Shown here one piece after another: positions 19,270 to 27,473 of a stretch of 64,000 nt of DNA. The notes under the pieces are model-generated. The model saw nothing but the letters and a program-made list of their open reading frames with translations. It did no database searches and was not told the DNA's origin. Location of the stretch: the NCBI RefSeq assembly GCF_009931115.1, contig NZ_CP047491.1:124001-188000 (forward strand). Reading direction: 5' to 3'. Origin of the DNA: Microbulbifer hydrolyticus (GTDB lineage: Bacteria > Pseudomonadota > Gammaproteobacteria > Pseudomonadales > Cellvibrionaceae). Each line of letters starts with the position of its first letter. Within the stretch, counting starts at the first letter, position 1. A program made the translations under genes and the position numbers.

Positions 19270-19740
19270 GAGTTGGAATCCTGCGTTTGAGACGGTTATG
19301 GGTATCGGTTCGAACGGTGCCCTGAAACCCCTCCCTTTTTGTAGTGCAGAATCACCTCTCTGCAGGGGAAAAAATATCAGGGTAGAGTGCTGATAATAGC
19401 GCTGTTATTTGTTAAGTGCATCCCTGTGCAGGGTGCGATTTGATGCTTTTGCACAAGGGATTTTGCTATTTCGCCACTCGTGGATTTTTCCAGCCGCCAG
19501 GCCAAGCGGAAATCGGGCGGCAAAAAGTTACCGCAAAATGAAACCACACGCCCCATGTGTAGTCTTACCGGGCAGTGTGCAGCGTCAACCTGCATGGGGT
19601 AGACTTGCCTGTCGCTGGCCGGGCCCACAGTACTGTGAACTATCGCACAAAGTACGCGGGACTCGGGTGTACAACAGCAGAGGAGGGTGGGACCCTTCTC
19701 ATACCAATAAATGCTTCACGGAAATAAAGAGACGATTCTC
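19270..19740. other. Gene-free divergent region between algP-like gene and fklB
   Basis: 470 bp with no plausible coding frame. It must hold the promoters of the divergent algP-like and fklB genes. An AT-rich block at 19375-19420 is a candidate promoter region for the algP-like gene, but no clear -35/-10 pair stands out. Confidence 0.6.
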
Positions 19741-20526
19741 ATGAATAAAACTTCTTTGGCAGCTGCGATTGCACTGGGTATTGCACTGGTCGGCTGTAAC
19801 AAACAGGAGTCTGCCGACTCCGCGGATATCAAGCTCGAATCCCAGGAGCAAAAGGTCAGCTATATCATTGCCGAAGATATGGCCAATCGCCTCAAGAGCC
19901 AGGACGTAGCCCTGGACCCGAAAATTGTCGCCATGGCGCTGAACGATGTCTCCAGTGGCCGTGAGTCTCGCCTGAGCGAGGAAGAAAAGCAGGAAGTGAT
20001 CAAGGTATTCCAGGAGAGCATGCAGGCCAAGCAGAAAGAGCTGATGGCCAAGCAGGAAGCCGAGTTCAAGGCCTCCGCCGACAAGAACCTGGAAGAAGGC
20101 AAAAAATTCCTGGAAGAGAACGCCAAGAAAGAAGGCGTACAGACCACTGACTCCGGTCTTCAGTACAAAGTGATCACTGAAGGCACAGGCGCCAGCCCCG
20201 AAGAAACCAGCGTGGTTGAAGTGGACTACAAGGGCACCCTGATCGACGGTACCGAGTTCGACAGCTCCTACAAAAATGGCAAGCCGGTGCAGTTCCCGGT
20301 TAATGGCGTGATCAAAGGCTGGACCGAAGCACTGCAGCTGATGAAGGAAGGTGCCAAATGGGAACTGTATATCCCCTCTGACCTGGCTTACGGCCCGGGC
20401 GGTGCGGGCGGCATGATTGGCCCGAACTCCACCCTGATCTTCGAAGTTGAGTTGCACAAAGCCGACGTCAGCAACGATGAAGGCGCGGCGGAAAAAGAAG
20501 CGGTGGAAGAAGATTCCGACCAGTAA
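19741..20526 (+). CDS. fklB: FKBP-type peptidyl-prolyl cis-trans isomerase, FklB/Mip-like lipoprotein
   Basis: 261 aa. The N-terminus [20 protein letters not shown] is a lipoprotein signal with lipobox LVGC, so the protein is membrane-anchored, probably in the outer membrane. A helical dimerisation domain ([18 protein letters not shown] region to about residue 135) is followed by the FKBP fold with [39 protein letters not shown] and the AYGPGG...IFEVEL end. An acidic tail (EEKAVEED-like) closes it. A frame start 30 nt earlier exists, but the lipoprotein signal fixes 19741. A strong terminator follows. Confidence 0.92.
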   Translation: MNKTSLAAAIALGIALVGCNKQESADSADIKLESQEQKVSYIIAEDMANRLKSQDVALDPKIVAMALNDVSSGRESRLSEEEKQEVIKVFQESMQAKQKELMAKQEAEFKASADKNLEEGKKFLEENAKKEGVQTTDSGLQYKVITEGTGASPEETSVVEVDYKGTLIDGTEFDSSYKNGKPVQFPVNGVIKGWTEALQLMKEGAKWELYIPSDLAYGPGGAGGMIGPNSTLIFEVELHKADVSNDEGAAEKEAVEEDSDQ

Positions 20527-20580
20527 TTGCGAGCAGCAGGGGGTTTTCGGCAGCCGAAAGCCTCCGCGTTACACGCAAAT

Positions 20581-20608
20581 AAAAAGGGGCCCTATGGCCC
20601 CTTTTTTA
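20581..20608. terminator. Bidirectional terminator between fklB and rsd
   Basis: AAAAAGGGGCC-CTAT-GGCCCCTTTTTT, with A-run and T-run, serving both convergent genes. Confidence 0.92.
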
Positions 20609-20651
20609 CTGCCTGCGTTGTTAACCTGGCCGCGGGCGCCGTGGCGGTGAA

Positions 20652-21125
20652 TCAGGCCAGCTGGTTTTTGTGCGCGGTGTGCAGGGTATCGATCATACGA
20701 TCTTCCGCGGCAAAGCGGGTTTCCAGAGCGACGCCCAGTTCGGAGAGATCCTTGGATAGGGAGCTGAGGTCGTCGGTCTCGAGATACTTGTCATTGAAGT
20801 CCACGGCCACATCGGTGGTGCTGTCGATTTCGCGGTACAGGGCTTTGGCCTGCTCCAGGCCCGCAGTATCTTCGAACGCCTGGCCCTCCTGGATCAGCTG
20901 GTCATACACCTCGAAGTGCCCGGCAGACACATAGTCCACCAGCTGCTGGCACAGGATGCGCACACTCTTTTCGGCTTCCTTGTCGCCATCGGCAATAGCC
21001 TTTTTTTCTGAAAGCTGACAAAAACTCACCAGTAGCGACTGACGGGAGTGCAGCCATCGGTCGATGATCTGACTCACGCCACCCCAGCGCTCCTGCGCAC
21101 TTTTACAGTTCTCCAACATCTCCAA
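20652..21125 (-). CDS. rsd: Regulator of sigma-70, Rsd/AlgQ
   Basis: 157 aa all-helical Rsd/AlgQ family protein, which binds domain 4 of RpoD and shifts RNA polymerase toward alternative sigma factors; in Pseudomonas AlgQ also influences alginate and virulence genes. Family landmarks: ERWGGVSQIIDRWLHSRQSL near the N-terminus, LCQQLVDYVSAGHFEVYDQL, and the C-terminal LGVALETRFAAEDRMI. Normal length. It lies beside the FKBP and dsbB genes as in Pseudomonas. Confidence 0.92.
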   Translation of the reverse strand: MEMLENCKSAQERWGGVSQIIDRWLHSRQSLLVSFCQLSEKKAIADGDKEAEKSVRILCQQLVDYVSAGHFEVYDQLIQEGQAFEDTAGLEQAKALYREIDSTTDVAVDFNDKYLETDDLSSLSKDLSELGVALETRFAAEDRMIDTLHTAHKNQLA

Positions 21126-21139
21126 GTTTCCTTTTGTGA

Positions 21140-21169
21140 CTTCTACAACTGCTTAATGGAATGTAGAAG
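21140..21169. promoter_or_regulatory. Inverted repeat in the rsd leader/promoter region
   Basis: CTTCTACA (21140-21147) and TGTAGAAG (21162-21169) are exact complements with a 14-nt loop, ending 15 bp upstream of the rsd ATG on the minus strand. Close enough to the ribosome site to act as an mRNA hairpin or operator. Confidence 0.4.
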
Positions 21170-21248
21170 CTTCTGCCGCCGCGAGCAAGGACGACACCAC
21201 AATAAGCGCCAGAAAGAGAACCCCGGCGGAAGTGACGAAAATGGTCGG

Positions 21249-21992
21249 TCAAGTCACAAGCAGCGGAAGTACCAGCGCGGTGAGTGCACCGCAGAGCCCC
21301 ATGGCGAGTGCGGAGAAAGCGCCACACAGGGCACTGATTTCCAGCGCCCGCACGGTGCCAATAGCGTGGGCATTGATGCCCAGGGTGAACCCCACTACCC
21401 GCTCATCGGTGAGGTTGAGGCGGCGCAACAGGCTTGGCCCCAATACCGCGCCAATGATACCGGTAAACGCGACTACCCCTGCAGCGAGGCTCTGGATGCC
21501 GTCGATCTCCTGCGCCAGTGCCAGTGCCACCGGCGCGGTGACGGATTTGGTGCTGAGTGCGATGAGCACCGTCTGGCTAGCCCCGAGCAACAGCGCAATC
21601 ACCACCGCCACCAGCGGTGCCAGCACGGCACCCACCAGCAGGCCCAGCATCAGCGGCCAGCCTACTTCCCGTATAACCGCGAGGTTCTGCCGCAAGGGTA
21701 TTGCCAGTGCCACCACAGCCGGTCCCAGGAGCAGATACAGCAGACCACTTCCGCGCTGGTAGCCGGTAAAGTCGACGCCCAGCAGCACCAGTGCCGCGAA
21801 TATCAGCAGGCTGCCGCCAGCCACCGGGTGCAGCAGTGGGCTGCCCACGCGACGGTACACCTTGAGGCCGATCCAGAAGCCGAGACAATTGAGGGGAAGA
21901 ACCACCAGGGGGTGGGCGGTGGATAGCGGGGCTGCGAAGTCAGCGAATACCTGGTGAAGCTGGTCCAGCCAGCGCTGCCATTCACTCCACAT
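21249..21992 (-). CDS. lrgB: LrgB/CidB family membrane protein
   Basis: 247 aa with about seven hydrophobic segments. The motif ALSTKSVTAPVALALAQEIDG is the hallmark of LrgB/YohK proteins; a second landmark is VVGFTLGINAHAIGTVRALE. LrgA/LrgB pairs are holin/antiholin-like modulators of murein hydrolase activity and, in other bacteria, export small carboxylates. Its start overlaps the lrgA end by 11 nt, so it is translationally coupled. No LytSR-type regulator is present nearby. Confidence 0.9.
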   Translation of the reverse strand: MWSEWQRWLDQLHQVFADFAAPLSTAHPLVVLPLNCLGFWIGLKVYRRVGSPLLHPVAGGSLLIFAALVLLGVDFTGYQRGSGLLYLLLGPAVVALAIPLRQNLAVIREVGWPLMLGLLVGAVLAPLVAVVIALLLGASQTVLIALSTKSVTAPVALALAQEIDGIQSLAAGVVAFTGIIGAVLGPSLLRRLNLTDERVVGFTLGINAHAIGTVRALEISALCGAFSALAMGLCGALTALVLPLLVT

Positions 21993-22380
21993 CCTGCTCT
22001 CTCCGCTGCCTGGCGGCAGTGCGCTGGATCAGCCGGTTCAGCACCAGTGCAGTGAGGGTAAAACTGATCAGGGTGCCGAAAAACATGGCGATGGCGAGAG
22101 CAGCCCAGTCGCCCCCGGACAGGTCGCGCAGGAAATAGATCCCGACCGTGGCGGGCAGAAAAATCAGAATCAGCAGGCGCAATACCTGCCCGCCGACTTC
22201 CGCCAGTCCCCGGGGTACACGGCCGTAGATCATGAGTGCCAGCAACAGCAGAAGCATGCCGAGCACCGGCCCGGGAACCGGCAGGGAGAAGGCGGCGGAG
22301 AGGCTGCGACCTGCCAGGTCGAAGGCCAGCAGCAGGCCGGCCCCGAGTAGCCAGCGGGGGAGGTTTCTGAGCGTCGCCAT
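21982..22380 (-). CDS. lrgA: LrgA/CidA family holin-like protein
   Basis: 132 aa with four predicted helices. The motif PVPGPVLGMLLLLLALM is the CidA/LrgA signature, followed by VGGQVLRLLILIFLPATVGI. Partner of the overlapping lrgB. It starts 12 nt after the dsbB stop, so dsbB-lrgA-lrgB may be one transcript. Confidence 0.88.
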   Translation of the reverse strand: MATLRNLPRWLLGAGLLLAFDLAGRSLSAAFSLPVPGPVLGMLLLLLALMIYGRVPRGLAEVGGQVLRLLILIFLPATVGIYFLRDLSGGDWAALAIAMFFGTLISFTLTALVLNRLIQRTAARQRREQDVE

Positions 22381-22392
22381 GGTCGGGCAGGA

Positions 22393-22893
22393 TCAGCTTT
22401 TGCGGAATGCCTGCCACACGCCGAACACAATCAGGCCGACAAAGCCCACCGCCGCCCAGCCGGGGATGGAAAGACCGAGCAGGGTCCACTTCACTTCGGC
22501 GCAGTTGCCGTCGCCGGTGAGCAGGGTGCGGATGACTTCAGACATGGGGAATACATCCACCATGTAGCCGATGCCCGGGCCGCAGGCCGGGACCTGGTCT
22601 TCCGGCAGTGTCTGCAGCCACAGCTGGCGGCCAGAAAAATACAGGCCGCCGATGGCCCACAGGGAGACCAGCAGGCCGTAGATACGCCGGCCGATCTGGG
22701 TCACGCCGCGGGGGTTGTGCAGGAACGCGATCAGTGAGGTGAGGCCGATACCCAGAAACATCACCCGCTGGGTGATGCACAGTGGGCAGGGTTCGAGCCC
22801 CTGGGCGTACTCCAGATAGAATGCGACGCCGAGTACAAAGACGACGGCGAGGAACATGAGCAGGAAGGTGGTGCGCGGGCTTGGCAGAGTCAT
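22393..22893 (-). CDS. dsbB: Disulfide bond formation protein DsbB
   Basis: 166 aa inner-membrane quinone reductase that reoxidises DsbA. Four membrane helices; the two periplasmic cysteine pairs are intact: Cys36-Pro-Leu-Cys39 in LEPCPLCITQRV and Cys104/Cys131 in the second loop. The Arg after the first pair (TQRVMF) is the quinone-proximal conserved residue. A DsbB-like gene at this place also occurs in Pseudomonas next to algQ. lrgAB follow directly. Confidence 0.94.
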   Translation of the reverse strand: MTLPSPRTTFLLMFLAVVFVLGVAFYLEYAQGLEPCPLCITQRVMFLGIGLTSLIAFLHNPRGVTQIGRRIYGLLVSLWAIGGLYFSGRQLWLQTLPEDQVPACGPGIGYMVDVFPMSEVIRTLLTGDGNCAEVKWTLLGLSIPGWAAVGFVGLIVFGVWQAFRKS

Positions 22894-22928
22894 TTGATTA
22901 TTTTCCGGGGTATTTCTAAGGGAAACAA

Positions 22929-23522
22929 TTACTGTCCGAGTGATTGTTGCCGGAACAGTTCAGCCTGTTGCGACAAGTCGGTAAACACTCGGTGAAAGTC
23001 CTGTTCCAGGGCATCGTTGTCAGCCAGCAGCAATGGCAGCATGTCCGCCAGTGGTTGAGGGCGCCGCAGGCGCAGGCCGACCCGTTCGAGGGTGCGCTGG
23101 ATGACGTCTACCTCACGGTAGCCGGGCAGCAGTTTAAAGTGCTCGGCGCGCTGAATAAATGCCTGTGCGTTTTCGGGTATCCATTGCTGGCGCTCGCGGA
23201 AGTCGGACCAGCATTGCTGGGTGAAGGATTCGAGAGACTGGGGATGCCAGTTTTGCCAGTCTTTGGCGAGCAAGTGGTCGAACCAGATATCGAGGGCGAT
23301 GCCACCGAGGCGGCGCCACTGGGGCCCCAGCCGGGTAAGCGCGGCGAGGTAGGCCGGGTGGCGGTCGCTCAGCAGGTCGATGCGCCGGTGCAGGCGCATG
23401 CCGTCTTCGATGGGCCGTGGGCGCTCTCCCTTGAGTGGGCCCTTGACGAAATCACCCAGCAAACCGCCCAGTTGCCAGTCCGGGTCCGGGCCTGAGAGCA
23501 GCAGGTGGGCGAGATAGTTCAT
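22929..23522 (-). CDS. acpH: ACP phosphodiesterase (AcpH, DUF479 family)
   Basis: 197 aa. MNYLAHLLLSGPDPDWQLGGLLGDFVKG is the conserved start of AcpH-type proteins, with the HD-like metal-binding residues in LHRRID and WFDHLLAKDW. The enzyme removes the 4'-phosphopantetheine group from acyl carrier protein. The frame is open upstream into gshA, but the family start and a GAAGG ribosome site set ATG at 23522. It begins 25 nt after the gshA stop, so the two are probably co-transcribed. Confidence 0.88.
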   Translation of the reverse strand: MNYLAHLLLSGPDPDWQLGGLLGDFVKGPLKGERPRPIEDGMRLHRRIDLLSDRHPAYLAALTRLGPQWRRLGGIALDIWFDHLLAKDWQNWHPQSLESFTQQCWSDFRERQQWIPENAQAFIQRAEHFKLLPGYREVDVIQRTLERVGLRLRRPQPLADMLPLLLADNDALEQDFHRVFTDLSQQAELFRQQSLGQ

Positions 23523-23547
23523 GTCGTCGCCTTCGCGTGGGGCAGGT

Positions 23548-25164
23548 TCAGAGCCCTTTCTGGCAGAAGGTGTACTGGGCGTAGTACTGACCCAGAAAAT
23601 CCTCAAAGCTTCCCTGGTCGGACGCTTCCACTTCGCTTTGCTTCTGCAGCGAGGCTTTCGCGTGCGCCTCAAACTCGGCCTGTTCCTTTTCGCTCAACGG
23701 GCGATCGAGGAAGTACTGGCGATGTTGCTCGGCCTTGTCCTGGGCCCACTGGAAGAAGGTCTGCTGGTGCTCGTGCATTTCCGCCAGCATCTGTGCGGCG
23801 GGAGTCGGCGTTCTGCCTTCGATTTTGTCGCGCTGTACGGCAACTGCGCGGGTGTAATCGTGGCTTTGCCAGGCCTGGTCGAGCAGTTCTGCCATGGGTG
23901 TGATCTCGTCCAGTAATTCGCCGGCCCAGTCGGTGAGCTTGCGCTCACTTCCGTTGTGGATCAGCTGAACTTCAGGGTCGCGGCCCTGGTAGACGATGCG
24001 CGCCTGATTTTGCTGGATTGCACGATAGTCAGCATCGTCGGTCATGGGGCTGTCGCTGAGCAGGCAGTGCAGCAGGAAGGCATCGAGGAAGCGCATCTGC
24101 GGAGCTTCGATACCGAGGGGAATGAAGGGGTTGAGGTCGAGGCAGCGCACCTCGATGTATTCGACTCCGCGGGCGTCGAGCGCGGAGAGCGCGGTTTCGC
24201 CCATGCCGGCGGGGTTTTTCGGGCGGATCGGCGAGTAGAACTCATTTTCGATCTGCAGCAGGCCGGTGGACAGCTGCTGGTACTCGCCGTTTTCGTCTTT
24301 GACGCCGAGCTCGTGATACGGCGGATAGGGTCGGCTGATGGCCGCGCACAGGGTCGACAGATAGCTGGACAGGTCGTTGTAGCAGACGATCAGGGATTTC
24401 TGTGCGTCGCTGGTGTAACCCAGGTCGCCCATGCGCAGGGAGGTGGCCTGCGGGGCATAGAGGCTGCGGCCGTCACCGTCGAACGGCTGCAGTTTGTGCT
24501 CGCGGTCCTGCACGAAGGTGCCACAGACGGCAGGAGCGGCGCCGAACAGGTAGATCAGCAGCCAGTAGTGGCGGCGGAAGTTGCGGATCAGGTCAAAGTA
24601 GCGCCGGGTTTTGAAGTCCTGCAGGGACTCCTGGATCGCGGTTTCGCCGCGGCCTTCCCTGGCCGCTTCTTTGGCCTGCAGCCACTGCCAGAAGGTGTCC
24701 GGCAGCGAGAAGTTGTAGTGGATTCCGGCGATGGTCTGCATGGCGCGGCCGTAGCGGAGGCCGAGGCCGAGCCGGTAGATGGTCTTCATGGTGCCGCTGT
24801 GGGAGCTGCCGTAGCGGGCCACCGGAATTTCCGGGTCGCGGCCGATGCGGCCCGGCATGCTGTTGACCCACAGGCGCTCGTCACCGATCTGGCTGTAGGT
24901 GTAGCGGTGGATCTGGTCGAGCTTTTCCAGTGCCTGTTCGGGAGTGGCCACCGGTGGGGTAATGAACTCCAGCAGGGCTTCGGCAAAGTCGGTGGTGATA
25001 CTGTCGTGGGTGAGCGCCGAGCCGAGGCCACGGGGGTGGTCGGTCTGCGCGAGTTCACCCTCGGGGGAGACCCGCAGGCCTTCTTTTTCGATGCCTCGGC
25101 GAATGCCCTTCAACAGGGTTAACGCTTCCGGCTGGGCCAGGTCGGCCAGGTTAAACGTGGGCAC
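23548..25164 (-). CDS. gshA: Glutamate-cysteine ligase, gammaproteobacterial GshA type
   Basis: 538 aa cytosolic enzyme for the first step of glutathione synthesis. The E. coli-type landmarks are intact: RRGIEKEGLRV near the N-terminus, DFAEALLEFITPP, YGSSHSGTMKTIYRLGLGLRYGRAM (split here: YGSSHSGTMKTIYR then GLRYG), and the EVRCLDLNPF segment. Length agrees with the family (about 520). acpH follows; a 150-bp gap separates it from the hypothetical gene upstream on the same strand side. gshB is not in the window. Confidence 0.95.
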   Translation of the reverse strand: MPTFNLADLAQPEALTLLKGIRRGIEKEGLRVSPEGELAQTDHPRGLGSALTHDSITTDFAEALLEFITPPVATPEQALEKLDQIHRYTYSQIGDERLWVNSMPGRIGRDPEIPVARYGSSHSGTMKTIYRLGLGLRYGRAMQTIAGIHYNFSLPDTFWQWLQAKEAAREGRGETAIQESLQDFKTRRYFDLIRNFRRHYWLLIYLFGAAPAVCGTFVQDREHKLQPFDGDGRSLYAPQATSLRMGDLGYTSDAQKSLIVCYNDLSSYLSTLCAAISRPYPPYHELGVKDENGEYQQLSTGLLQIENEFYSPIRPKNPAGMGETALSALDARGVEYIEVRCLDLNPFIPLGIEAPQMRFLDAFLLHCLLSDSPMTDDADYRAIQQNQARIVYQGRDPEVQLIHNGSERKLTDWAGELLDEITPMAELLDQAWQSHDYTRAVAVQRDKIEGRTPTPAAQMLAEMHEHQQTFFQWAQDKAEQHRQYFLDRPLSEKEQAEFEAHAKASLQKQSEVEASDQGSFEDFLGQYYAQYTFCQKGL

Positions 25165-25313
25165 GGGGATCTCCTGTGGGCAGCCGGTCGGCGAGCTGGC
25201 CGGGTTGCCGCAAACCGGATGGTTTACGCATCCGGCCTAAATGGGGGCGCGACGCGTCAACTCAAGGGGGCGGTGACAGCACCCCTCGAACCGGTCGGCG
25301 CGGTACCGGCCGA

Positions 25314-25796
25314 TCAGGCCTGGGTATTGACGGATTCCGGTGGCTGGTTGGGCTCCACTTCCGGCGTGGTGCCCGGGAATTGCTCCGGGTTCACTTCCGG
25401 CTGCGGTTGTGGCGCTACCTCGGGTGCCGGCTCCGGGTCGGCTTCCGGATTGTACTCCGGCGGTGTTTCGCTGGGGGCCGGCTGCGGCAACTCGTCCGGG
25501 TCGCCGGTACTCGCTGCGTTTTCCGCGGAAACTTCCTCGCCCGGCAGCGGCTCGTCGCTCAGGGCATCGGCCGGAATCTGGGGGTGCTTTTTGGTGTCGA
25601 GCGCGCACTCGAGGAGCTCGATACGCAGGGACACATTGCGCGTGTTGGCTTCGAACATCTGGTTGATCGCGACATCTTTGTACTCGGTGCGGAACAGCTT
25701 GGTGTTCTCGCGGCCATCGATCCACTCGTTGCTCTTGCTTAAAAACTGCTGGTGCTGATTGGTCAGCACATAGACATGGCTCATGCGTGGGGACAT
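25314..25796 (-). CDS. Conserved hypothetical protein with Pro/Glu-rich tail
   Basis: 160 aa. The first ~90 residues look like a compact domain (SHVYVLTNQHQQFLSKSNEW, then LFRTEYKDVAINQMFE and VSLRIELLECALD). The rest is a low-complexity tail with PEPAPEV/PEVNPEQ-type repeats. I do not recognise a characterised family, although the pattern 'YVLTNQ..FL.K..EW.DGR' suggests a short protein conserved among related marine species. No signal peptide. Start could also be the ATG at 25784 (MSHVYVL); neither has a strong ribosome site. Function unknown. Confidence 0.6.
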   Translation of the reverse strand: MSPRMSHVYVLTNQHQQFLSKSNEWIDGRENTKLFRTEYKDVAINQMFEANTRNVSLRIELLECALDTKKHPQIPADALSDEPLPGEEVSAENAASTGDPDELPQPAPSETPPEYNPEADPEPAPEVAPQPQPEVNPEQFPGTTPEVEPNQPPESVNTQA

Positions 25797-25884
25797 CTTT
25801 GCTCAGACATGAGACGCAGTTTAGCGGTGGCTGGGGGGAGGCTCAAGGATTGTGGGGCATCCCGTTTGTTCGGAAAGCTGTGGC

Positions 25885-26016
25885 GGCACCGTGACCGGGC
25901 ACAACCTTGCCAGACACGGGCTAGGCGCCCCGCCCCCCCGTGAACCCATCCTTGGGGGCTCCGCAAAAACATCCTGTTTTTGAAGGTCTGACAAGGTTGC
26001 ACCCGGTCACGGCGCC
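25885..26016. repeat. Dispersed three-stem repeat, copy F, with GC-rich insertion
   Basis: Arms GTGACCGGGC... (from about 25885 to 25915) and the partner 25986-26016 pair with a few wobbles. Core CCCATCCTTGGG and hairpin CAAAAAC-ATCCT-GTTTTTG are present. Unlike other copies, about 20 extra C-rich bases (25921-25939) sit between the left arm and the core. Located between the hypothetical gene and maeB. Confidence 0.85.
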
Positions 26017-26051
26017 TTCGCCGAGAGAAGTGGCGCTTTACCCCACTGAGG

Positions 26052-27305
26052 TTACAGGGTCTTCAGCGGATAATGCGCCGGATACGGCAGACGCGCCGAA
26101 CCACTGTCCACCGCGGCGCGGGCCACAGCGGCAGCGACTTCCGGCAGCAGGCGCGGGTCGGTTGGCTTGGGAAGGATGTAGTTGGTGCCAAAGCTCAGCT
26201 CGATACCACCGTAACCCGCGCGCACTTCCTCAGGCACTTCCTCGCGGGCGATCTTGCGGATGGCCTCGATGGCGGCGAGTTTCATGTCCTCGTTGATACG
26301 GGTGGCGCGCACGTCCAGGGCCCCGCGGAAGATGAACGGGAAACACAGCACATTGTTGACCTGGTTCGGATAGTCCGAGCGGCCGGTGGCCATGATCAGG
26401 TCATCGCGGGTGGCGTGGGCCAGTTCTGGCGAAATCTCCGGGTTGGGATTGGAGCAGGCAAATACCACCGGGTTTTTTGCCATGTGCGCGAGCTGCTCGG
26501 CCGTGAGCAGGTCCGGGCCGGAGACACCGAGAAATACATCGGCGCCCTCGATGGCGTCGTCGAGGGTGCGCATTTCGGTGTCGCGCGCCCACTCACCCTT
26601 ATAGGCATTGATATCGCTGCGACCGGAATGGATCACGCCGCGGCTGTCGAGCATGGTGATCTGCTCTTTCTTGGCGCCCGCGGCGAGCAGCAGTTTGCAG
26701 CAGGCGGTGGCGGCGGCGCCGGCGCCGAGGCAGACGATGCGCACGTCTTCGATCTGTTTGCCCTGAATCTCCAGCGCGTTGAGCATGCCGGCCACGGTGA
26801 CGATCGCGGTGCCGTGCTGGTCATCGTGGAATACCGGTACTGAACAGCGCTCGACCAGGGTTTCCTCGATATGGAAACACTCCGGGGCCTTGATGTCCTC
26901 GAGGTTGATGCCGCCGAAGGTATTGGCGATGGCCGCGACCGTTTCGATAAAGCGCTCGGGGCTTGGGCAGTCCACTTCGATATCCACCGAATTGATATCC
27001 GCAAAGCGTTTGAACAGCAGGGACTTGCCCTCCATCACCGGCTTGGAGGCCAGTGGGCCAAGGTTGCCGAGGCCGAGAATGGCGCTACCGTTGGATATGA
27101 CCGCCACCAGGTTGCCCTTGCCGGTATACAGGTAGGCGGCTTCAGGGTCCTTGGCGATCTCGCGTACGGGTTCGGCAACGCCGGGGCTGTAGGCGAGGGA
27201 AAGGTCTTCCTGGGTGTGTGCGGGGGTTGTCAGCTCCACCGAAAGTTTGCCCGGTGTCGGCAAGGCATGGTAATCGAGCGCTGCCTGGCGCAAGGAGTCG
27301 GTCAT
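26052..27305 (-). CDS. maeB: Malic enzyme, MaeB-like short form (NADP-type by family)
   Basis: 417 aa: oxidative decarboxylation of malate to pyruvate. N-terminal domain has [20 protein letters not shown], the active-site Tyr/Lys region ([22 protein letters not shown]) and FHDDQHGTA; the Rossmann domain has [16 protein letters not shown]. coli MaeB carries an extra C-terminal phosphotransacetylase domain; this protein ends before it, as in many pseudomonads. Cofactor preference cannot be read safely from sequence. A second, larger malic enzyme (maeA, 57301-58980) is in the window. Order maeB, nuclease, rpmE, priA matches Pseudomonas. Confidence 0.93.
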   Translation of the reverse strand: MTDSLRQAALDYHALPTPGKLSVELTTPAHTQEDLSLAYSPGVAEPVREIAKDPEAAYLYTGKGNLVAVISNGSAILGLGNLGPLASKPVMEGKSLLFKRFADINSVDIEVDCPSPERFIETVAAIANTFGGINLEDIKAPECFHIEETLVERCSVPVFHDDQHGTAIVTVAGMLNALEIQGKQIEDVRIVCLGAGAAATACCKLLLAAGAKKEQITMLDSRGVIHSGRSDINAYKGEWARDTEMRTLDDAIEGADVFLGVSGPDLLTAEQLAHMAKNPVVFACSNPNPEISPELAHATRDDLIMATGRSDYPNQVNNVLCFPFIFRGALDVRATRINEDMKLAAIEAIRKIAREEVPEEVRAGYGGIELSFGTNYILPKPTDPRLLPEVAAAVARAAVDSGSARLPYPAHYPLKTL

Positions 27306-27473
27306 GGGGGTGTCATCTCTATAGTTTGGAGCGCGGCCAACATTCCCGGGTTGGCTGCAGGGTTACAGCGGATATTTTGATTTTATTGTGGGGCCGATTT
27401 GCCGACCTATCCGAGGCGCGAAGAATAACCGAGACGACTGTATGTCCACAAGCTCAAAAACTGACCGCAGGCG

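Noticed and set aside
18341..19393. 350-codon Ala/Phe/Leu-rich frame opposite the algP-like gene
   Set aside because: It is the reverse reading of Lys/Ala repeats (KKA becomes FF/A patterns); the minus-strand gene has conserved context and a ribosome site.
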